Positions 33,003-37,145 of a stretch of 37,145 bases of DNA are shown piece by piece; the first letter of the stretch is position 1, and every line of letters begins with the position of its first letter. The notes under the pieces were generated by a model. That model was not told the DNA's origin. It was given only the letters and a program-made list of their open reading frames with translations, and did not search any database. Made by a program: the position numbers and the translations under genes. Source of the stretch: Myxococcaceae bacterium (GTDB lineage Bacteria; Myxococcota; Myxococcia; Myxococcales; Myxococcaceae). Location: assembly GCA_019694595.1 (NCBI GenBank), contig JAIBBQ010000043.1:1-37145 (forward strand), read 5' to 3'.

Positions 33003-33893
33003 ATGAAGACTTCTCCGTGGGCGATGCTGGTGTTGCTGGTTTCGGCGTGTGGCGTGGTGGAGACCGAGGTGGCGCCGGAGCCCGACGTGCTGGACACGCA
33101 GGGCGAGGAGCTCTCGACCACCAAGGACACCTTCCTGCTGGCGCGGCGCGACGTGCGCAAGTGCATCTCGCCCCTCTGCGGCGGCTACTGGGTGAAGGAC
33201 CTCAACAGCACGATGCAGGAGCGCTACGTCAGCGCGTTCGACTTCTCGCAGTCGGTCTCGCTGCTGGCCGAGCTGCAGGACAAGGTGACCGGCGCGCCCG
33301 ACGGCGAGGTGGTGGTCTTCGGCCGCCTGGGTCCCAAGGAGAGCCGCTTCAACACCCGCACGCTCCTGGTGAAGGACGCGTACCGGGCGCTGCCGGGCAA
33401 CACGGTGCCGGGCACCGACAAGTTCTACGGCGTGGGCGTGACCAAGATTGCCTGCGTCACCACGCCGTGCGCGAACCTGCAGTTCACCCGCCTCAACCGC
33501 ACCACCGGCCACGTGCTGGGCACCGAGGTCTCCATCGAGAACGCGCTGCGCACCCGCGTGCAGGGCGACTGGGTGATGGAGCGGATCCGCACCGGCCGCG
33601 CGGTGGTCGCGGGCCACGTGACCCGCAGCGGCGCCGACGTGGTGCTCACGGCGAGCCAGGTCTACGTGCAGCTGCCCGACCGCATCCAGAGCTGCCCGCG
33701 GGTCGCCCAGCCGAGCTGCCCCGGGCAGCAGGTGGCGTCGACGCGCACCGCCAACCGCTGCACGGTCCCGGTCGGCTGCACGCCCTTCGGCGTCTGCGCC
33801 CAGTTCTTCCCCACCTGCGAGGCCGGCTACTCGCTGGTCAGCTGGGTGAACCTCTGCCCGCGCTTCGCGTGCGAGCCGGAGTGGGCGCAGTAA
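33003..33893 (+). CDS. Predicted lipoprotein, DUF6748-like
   Basis: A 296-residue exported protein with lipobox LVSAC (Cys16). After a short acidic spacer it contains RRDVRKCISPLCGGYWVKDLN, a pattern I associate with a myxobacterial domain family (DUF6748), and further on a DKFYGVGVTKIACVTTPC segment with the same Cys pairing. The last ~60 residues are Cys-rich (about nine Cys) and probably a separate disulphide module. I chose the ATG at 33003 because the lipoprotein signal begins there; upstream in-frame codons do not extend the signal sensibly. No TAnnnT element is seen. The gene converges with the GH3 gene, 13 bases apart. Confidence 0.78.
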   Translation: MKTSPWAMLVLLVSACGVVETEVAPEPDVLDTQGEELSTTKDTFLLARRDVRKCISPLCGGYWVKDLNSTMQERYVSAFDFSQSVSLLAELQDKVTGAPDGEVVVFGRLGPKESRFNTRTLLVKDAYRALPGNTVPGTDKFYGVGVTKIACVTTPCANLQFTRLNRTTGHVLGTEVSIENALRTRVQGDWVMERIRTGRAVVAGHVTRSGADVVLTASQVYVQLPDRIQSCPRVAQPSCPGQQVASTRTANRCTVPVGCTPFGVCAQFFPTCEAGYSLVSWVNLCPRFACEPEWAQ

Positions 33894-33906
33894 GCACGGG
33901 CCGGGC

Positions 33907-35571
33907 TCACCCGCGCAGCTCCGGCGGGAGCTTCTCGAGCGCGGGCACCAGGTTCGAGACCTTGAGCTGCGCCTCGGCGGCGCCTTCCAGCACGCGGCGC
34001 TGGCGGAAGGCGGCGTAGCGCCCGGGCGGGAGCCACACCGGTGCGAGGCCGCGGAGCGCGTTGGCCTTGCGCAGGCGGCCGTAGTCGAAGCTCAGCCCCG
34101 AGAGCGCCCGGTCGGCCTCGGCGGCGAAGGCCGCGCGCGTCTCGCCGCTCCAGTCGGTCGAAGGCTCGACGTGCAGCGCGTAGCCGGGGAGCTGGCCGTC
34201 GAAGCGCGGCACGGCGACGAAGTACGCGCTCTCGAGTTTCAGCGAGGTCAGCGCCTGCTGCACGGCCTGCGTCACGTGGGCCTCGACGAGCTTCTCGCCG
34301 GCGAGGTTGGTGGCGGCGCCGTGCTTGCGCACGAAGCGGATGTTGGGAATCCCCTGGAACTGGCCGCAGGTCTCCACCACGTCGTGGAGCAGGTAGCGGT
34401 GCAGGCCGGCGCCGGTACTGAAGACGATGAGGTAGCGGCGGCCGTCTTCCAGCTCCCAGGCGTAGCGGGTGGTGCGCTCGCCGCGCTCGTACGCCTCCTC
34501 GTCGAGGAACTCGAAGAAGTGGGAGGTGATGGCGAGCGCTCCGCCGGGCTCCTCGTCGCCGGTGGGCACGGAGCACCAGCCTTCGCACGCCGAGTAGATG
34601 GCGTCGCGCACCGGCACCTGGGGCCCGAGGCGCCGGGTGAGCTCGGGGAGAAAGAGCGCCGCGGTGGCCGCGGTCCAGCAGTAGACGAGGCGCAGGTGGG
34701 GGAAGAGCACCTGGCCCTGGCCGTCGGGGCCGTGGTCGCGCGCGCGGCGCACCAGCTCGGCGTGCGCGGGGCTGCGCTCGAGGCGCGCGGCGAAGAGCGC
34801 CTGCTGGGCTGCGGGGAGCTCGAGCCAGCCGGGCAGGGTGCCGGAGCGGAAGGTGGCCTCGAGGTCCGGCGCGAAGCGCTCGAAGTCGCGCAGCAGGTAC
34901 ACCAGCGAGGCGGGGAAGATGCCGGCGATGACGGTGAGGTGGGCGCGGATGGCGAGCGCCAGGGCGAGGAAGGTGCGGGTCTCGAGGTGCTGCACCTCGA
35001 AGAGCGCGTACGGCCAGGCGTAGAGCTGCTGCACGGCCTTCGGCATCTCGGTGAAGTTGAAGCCGCTCATGGTGCCCACGTCGTTGCCGTCGCGGGCGAC
35101 GTCGACCCGGCGCGAACCGACGAAGTAGAGCGCCTGGCCGCGGAAGGCCTGGGGGAAGCGGAAGAAGAGGTGCCAGAGCGAGGCCTGCACCGTCTTCTGC
35201 AGCTCGGTGCGGTAGCTCGGGGTGATGGGCACGTGCTTGGGCTCGCCCGACGAGCCCGAGGTGCGCACGTAGTAGATGGGCGCCTCGGCGGAGAGGAGGT
35301 TGCGCTCTCCGGCCATCAACCGGTCGACGTACGGGGCGAGCCCTTCGGGGGTGAGCAGCGGCACGGCGGCGGAGTAGTCCTGCGGGGTGCGCAGCTTGGC
35401 GAAGCCGTGGGCCCGGCCGTACTCGGTGTCCCGGTGCGCCGAGAGCAGCGCGCGCAGCTTGGCTTCCTGGGCGCGCTTCACGTCGCGGCCGGCGAGCTCG
35501 AGCTCGAAGGCGGCGCGGGCGCGGGCGAGCTGTCCGAGCGCGTGCAGCAGCACCAATCGTGGTGGAGCCAT
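33907..35571 (-). CDS. GH3-family acyl-acid amido synthetase
   Basis: A 554-residue member of the plant-auxin GH3 superfamily, common in myxobacteria and Bacteroidetes. It adenylates a carboxylic acid and joins it to an amine, usually an amino acid. TSGSSGEPK (104-112) is the nucleotide P-loop. The segments YSACEGWCSVP and FSTGAGLHRYLLHDVVE follow the GH3 order, with the C-terminal mobile domain from ~410. The bacterial substrate is unknown. It is divergent from an MFS exporter and the two promoters overlap, so the conjugate may be exported by that transporter. The ATG at 35571 lies nine bases after TACGCT. Confidence 0.88.
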   Translation of the reverse strand: MAPPRLVLLHALGQLARARAAFELELAGRDVKRAQEAKLRALLSAHRDTEYGRAHGFAKLRTPQDYSAAVPLLTPEGLAPYVDRLMAGERNLLSAEAPIYYVRTSGSSGEPKHVPITPSYRTELQKTVQASLWHLFFRFPQAFRGQALYFVGSRRVDVARDGNDVGTMSGFNFTEMPKAVQQLYAWPYALFEVQHLETRTFLALALAIRAHLTVIAGIFPASLVYLLRDFERFAPDLEATFRSGTLPGWLELPAAQQALFAARLERSPAHAELVRRARDHGPDGQGQVLFPHLRLVYCWTAATAALFLPELTRRLGPQVPVRDAIYSACEGWCSVPTGDEEPGGALAITSHFFEFLDEEAYERGERTTRYAWELEDGRRYLIVFSTGAGLHRYLLHDVVETCGQFQGIPNIRFVRKHGAATNLAGEKLVEAHVTQAVQQALTSLKLESAYFVAVPRFDGQLPGYALHVEPSTDWSGETRAAFAAEADRALSGLSFDYGRLRKANALRGLAPVWLPPGRYAAFRQRRVLEGAAEAQLKVSNLVPALEKLPPELRG

Positions 35572-35580
35572 GGCGAAAGG

Positions 35581-35590
35581 AGCGTAGCCT
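35581..35590. promoter_or_regulatory. Overlapping divergent -10 elements between the GH3 and MFS genes
   Basis: On the minus strand 35586-35581 reads TACGCT, nine bases before the GH3 ATG. On the plus strand 35585-35590 reads TAGCCT, fifteen bases before the MFS ATG, with a GGGAG ribosome site between. The two elements share the central TA, so the two genes would compete for, or share, polymerase binding. Confidence 0.5.
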
Positions 35591-35605
35591 CGCGGGAGAC
35601 GACCG

Positions 35606-36718
35606 ATGTGGCTCTCTGCGCTCGCGCTGTTCGCGGTCTCGCTCGGCTACGGGGTGGTGGTGCCGCTGGTGCCGTCGCTCACCGGCGGGGCGGGCGGCCT
35701 GGGCCTGTCGCTGGTCTACTCCCTGTACTCGGCGGCGAAGATCGGCACCCAGGTGCCGGGCGGGGTGTGGGTCGACCGCGTCGGTGCGCGGCGCATCATG
35801 GTGGTGGGGCTCTCGCTCTACTGCGTCTCGACGCTGGCGCTGCTGGTGCCGGGCCCGGTGTGGTGGCTGGTCGGGGTGCGGGTGGTGGAAGGCGTGGCGA
35901 CGGGCCTGGTCTTCCCCGCGGTCTTCGCGCGCGTCTTCGCGGTGCGTGGGCCGGGGCAGGGGACCTCGCTCGGCATCGTGGGGGGCGTGGGCAGCAGCGG
36001 GCTGGTGGTGGGGCCGGTGCTGGCCGGGCTGCTCGGGCCGCGCGACGTGCGCTTGCCGGTGGCGGTGGCGGCGGCCATCGCGCTGCTGACGCTGGTGCTG
36101 GTGGTGCTGGAGCGTGGGGCACCAGCTGCGCCGGCGCAGGTGCGCACGCTGTCCGACGAGCTCGGCCAGCTGCTGCGGCTCGCGCGCCAGGGCGCCTTCG
36201 TGGGGGTGATGTTGCCCATCGGCTTCAACAAGCTCAGCTACACGGCGCTGCAGGGCGTGCTGCCGTTGCACGCGCAGGCCCATGTGGGCCTCGCGCTGCC
36301 GCAGGTGACGCTGCTCTTCGCGGCGATGGGCGTGACCTTCGCGCTCGCGCAGCCGCTGGGCGGCTTCCTCGCCGACCGTTTCCCGGTGCGGCCGCTGGTG
36401 TCGCTGTGCGCCCCGCTGTCGATGGCCAGCCTGGCGGCGATGTCCTTCGCGCCGGGGCCCTGGTCCTACGCGGCGGCGCTGGTGGGCTACATCCTCGGCT
36501 CGTCGCTGGTCTTCGCGGTGGTGATGAAGCACGCGGCGGACACCTTCGGCGGCGACGCGCTCGGCGGCCTCTACGGCGTGCTGGGCACGCTCACCGACAC
36601 CATGACGGTGCTGGGCCCGCTCCTCTTCGTGACGCTCTACGCCTCTGCGCCCGAGCTCACCCATCTGGCGATGGCGCTGACGGGCGTGCTCTTCGTGGCC
36701 GGCTTCCTGCTGCTGTAG
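35606..36718 (+). CDS. Major facilitator superfamily transporter
   Basis: A 370-residue protein with about twelve membrane segments and the MFS loop motif G-GVWVDRVGARR after the second helix (~52-62), plus a matching GGFLADRFPVRP after the eighth. Helix five carries the GxxGxxGPxxG-like run VGGVGSSGLVVGPVLAGLLG, a mark of drug/metabolite-proton exporters. It is short for the family, with little soluble sequence. Divergence from the GH3 gene suggests export of an acylated amino acid or similar. The ATG at 35606 has a GGGAG site. Confidence 0.87.
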   Translation: MWLSALALFAVSLGYGVVVPLVPSLTGGAGGLGLSLVYSLYSAAKIGTQVPGGVWVDRVGARRIMVVGLSLYCVSTLALLVPGPVWWLVGVRVVEGVATGLVFPAVFARVFAVRGPGQGTSLGIVGGVGSSGLVVGPVLAGLLGPRDVRLPVAVAAAIALLTLVLVVLERGAPAAPAQVRTLSDELGQLLRLARQGAFVGVMLPIGFNKLSYTALQGVLPLHAQAHVGLALPQVTLLFAAMGVTFALAQPLGGFLADRFPVRPLVSLCAPLSMASLAAMSFAPGPWSYAAALVGYILGSSLVFAVVMKHAADTFGGDALGGLYGVLGTLTDTMTVLGPLLFVTLYASAPELTHLAMALTGVLFVAGFLLL

Positions 36719-36720
36719 AT

Positions 36721-36766
36721 GTCTTCGCGAGGGCGCTGCCCGCGAAGACGGCGGGGCGTTCGCCCC
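36721..36766 (+). terminator. Two tandem hairpins after the MFS gene
   Basis: Two bases after the MFS stop there is a long stem, GTCTTCGC pairing with GCGAAGAC (36721-36749). Its inner GGGC/GCCC pair extends the stem to 12 bases with a bulge. It is followed at once by GGGGCG-TT-CGCCCC (36753-36766). No T-run follows. This is either a strong non-standard terminator or a copy of a dispersed GC-rich palindromic repeat. The rest of the gap to 36914 shows no gene. Confidence 0.5.
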
Positions 36767-36914
36767 GTCCCACGGGTGGGGTTCACGGGGCTCTCGCCCG
36801 GGCCCGCACTCGACGCCTTCGTGTCCTGCAGGACCGCGCCCCCTTCCGAGCAACCCCGTCACCTCGGCGTGGCACTCCCTCCTCCCCTCCCGCGCGGCGC
36901 GCCCTCCCTCCCGG

Positions 36915-36920
36915 TACCGT
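36915..36920 (+). promoter_or_regulatory. Leaderless-type -10 element (TACCGT) for the gene starting at 36929
   Basis: TACCGT, eight C/T-only bases, then GTG. The spacer has no purines, so it cannot hold a Shine-Dalgarno sequence. Confidence 0.5.
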
Positions 36921-36928
36921 CCTCCTCC

Positions 36929-37145
36929 GTGAAGACCCTCCGCTTCCTCCCCCTCGCCGTCCTCTTCGCGGTGCTCGCCTTCCGCTGTGGCGCTCCGGGC
37001 GCGGGCTCCAGCGGCGGCGGAGCGGGCGGCGGTGACGCCACCTCGGGCGGCGGCGACGCGACGGCCGACGGCGGTGGCACGGGCGAGGACGTGGGTGGCG
37101 GCGGCGGCGAGGACGTGGGCGGCGGCGGCGGCGACGACGGCGGCC
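36929..37145 (+). CDS. Exported Gly/Asp-rich protein, N-terminal part (runs off the window)
   Basis: The visible 72 codons start with a signal peptide (VKTLRFLPLAVLFAVLAFRCG) and then become a low-complexity region of Gly with Asp/Ala/Glu/Thr (repeats of GGGDAT and GEDVGGGGG). Such linkers commonly follow the lipid-bearing Cys in myxobacterial lipoproteins. Cys20 is well placed, but Arg at the -1 position is poor for a lipobox, so it may instead be cut by the ordinary signal peptidase. The functional domain lies beyond the window. Confidence 0.6.
   Translation, partial: MKTLRFLPLAVLFAVLAFRCGAPGAGSSGGGAGGGDATSGGGDATADGGGTGEDVGGGGGEDVGGGGGDDGG

Noticed and set aside
36859-37080. Minus-strand Pro/Ala-rich frame opposite the last gene
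   Set aside because: It is the complement of the Gly/Asp-rich repeat of the exported protein and has no signal or domain.

Overview
The window is about 37 kb of very GC-rich DNA (roughly 70% or more G+C, with strongly G/C-ending codons). Long antisense open frames lie opposite almost every gene. The gene style points to a myxobacterium (Myxococcota, probably the Myxococcus/Archangium group): several secreted lipoproteins with Cys-rich or beta-propeller-like bodies, GTG starts, 4-base GTGA/ATGA overlaps, a bacterial GH3 enzyme, and a lipoprotein of the type found in Myxococcus relatives. This assignment comes from gene style, not from a marker gene.

Left part (1-6.5 kb, minus strand) is one arginine operon read as argC - argJB - argR - argH - argF - carB-like. 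Most junctions overlap by 4-8 bases. argJ and argB are fused into one polypeptide, and the ArgB half has lost several glycine motifs. The last gene (cut by the window edge) begins like the large subunit of carbamoyl-phosphate synthase but diverges quickly. An AT-rich palindrome just before argC looks like an ArgR box combined with a -10 element.

Middle-left (6.5-18.4 kb) holds a 1074-residue protein of unknown function, a three-gene unit of envelope/secreted proteins, a small unknown plus-strand gene, a Cys-rich lipoprotein with a propeller-like body, and an FtsX-type ABC permease without its ATPase.

Middle (18.5-27.1 kb, plus strand) is the most interesting part: a tightly coupled eight-gene operon. 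The order is biotin-type carboxyltransferase, fatty-acid desaturase, KAS III-like enzyme, AMP-forming ligase, second KAS III-like enzyme, extended SDR, classical SDR, cytochrome P450. Two KAS III enzymes, one ligase and one extended SDR are the enzyme set of the lipstatin (lst), nocardiolactone (nlt) and ole pathways, which join two acyl chains head to head. I read it as an uncharacterised lipid pathway, possibly making a beta-lactone or olefin-like product.

Right part (27.1-37.1 kb) continues the lipid/envelope theme. It has a condensation-fold acyltransferase candidate, a flippase-like membrane domain fused to a glycosyltransferase, an acyltransferase-3 membrane protein, a stand-alone acyl carrier protein, a fatty-acid hydroxylase/sterol-desaturase family enzyme, a small membrane protein, a lipoprotein, a GH3 acyl-amide synthetase divergent from an MFS exporter, and the start of a Gly/Asp-rich exported protein.

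A window-wide signal is a TAnnnT hexamer 7-11 bases before the start codon of ten genes that open transcription units, usually with no Shine-Dalgarno sequence. This fits widespread leaderless transcription. Genes inside operons instead use overlapping stop/start codons.
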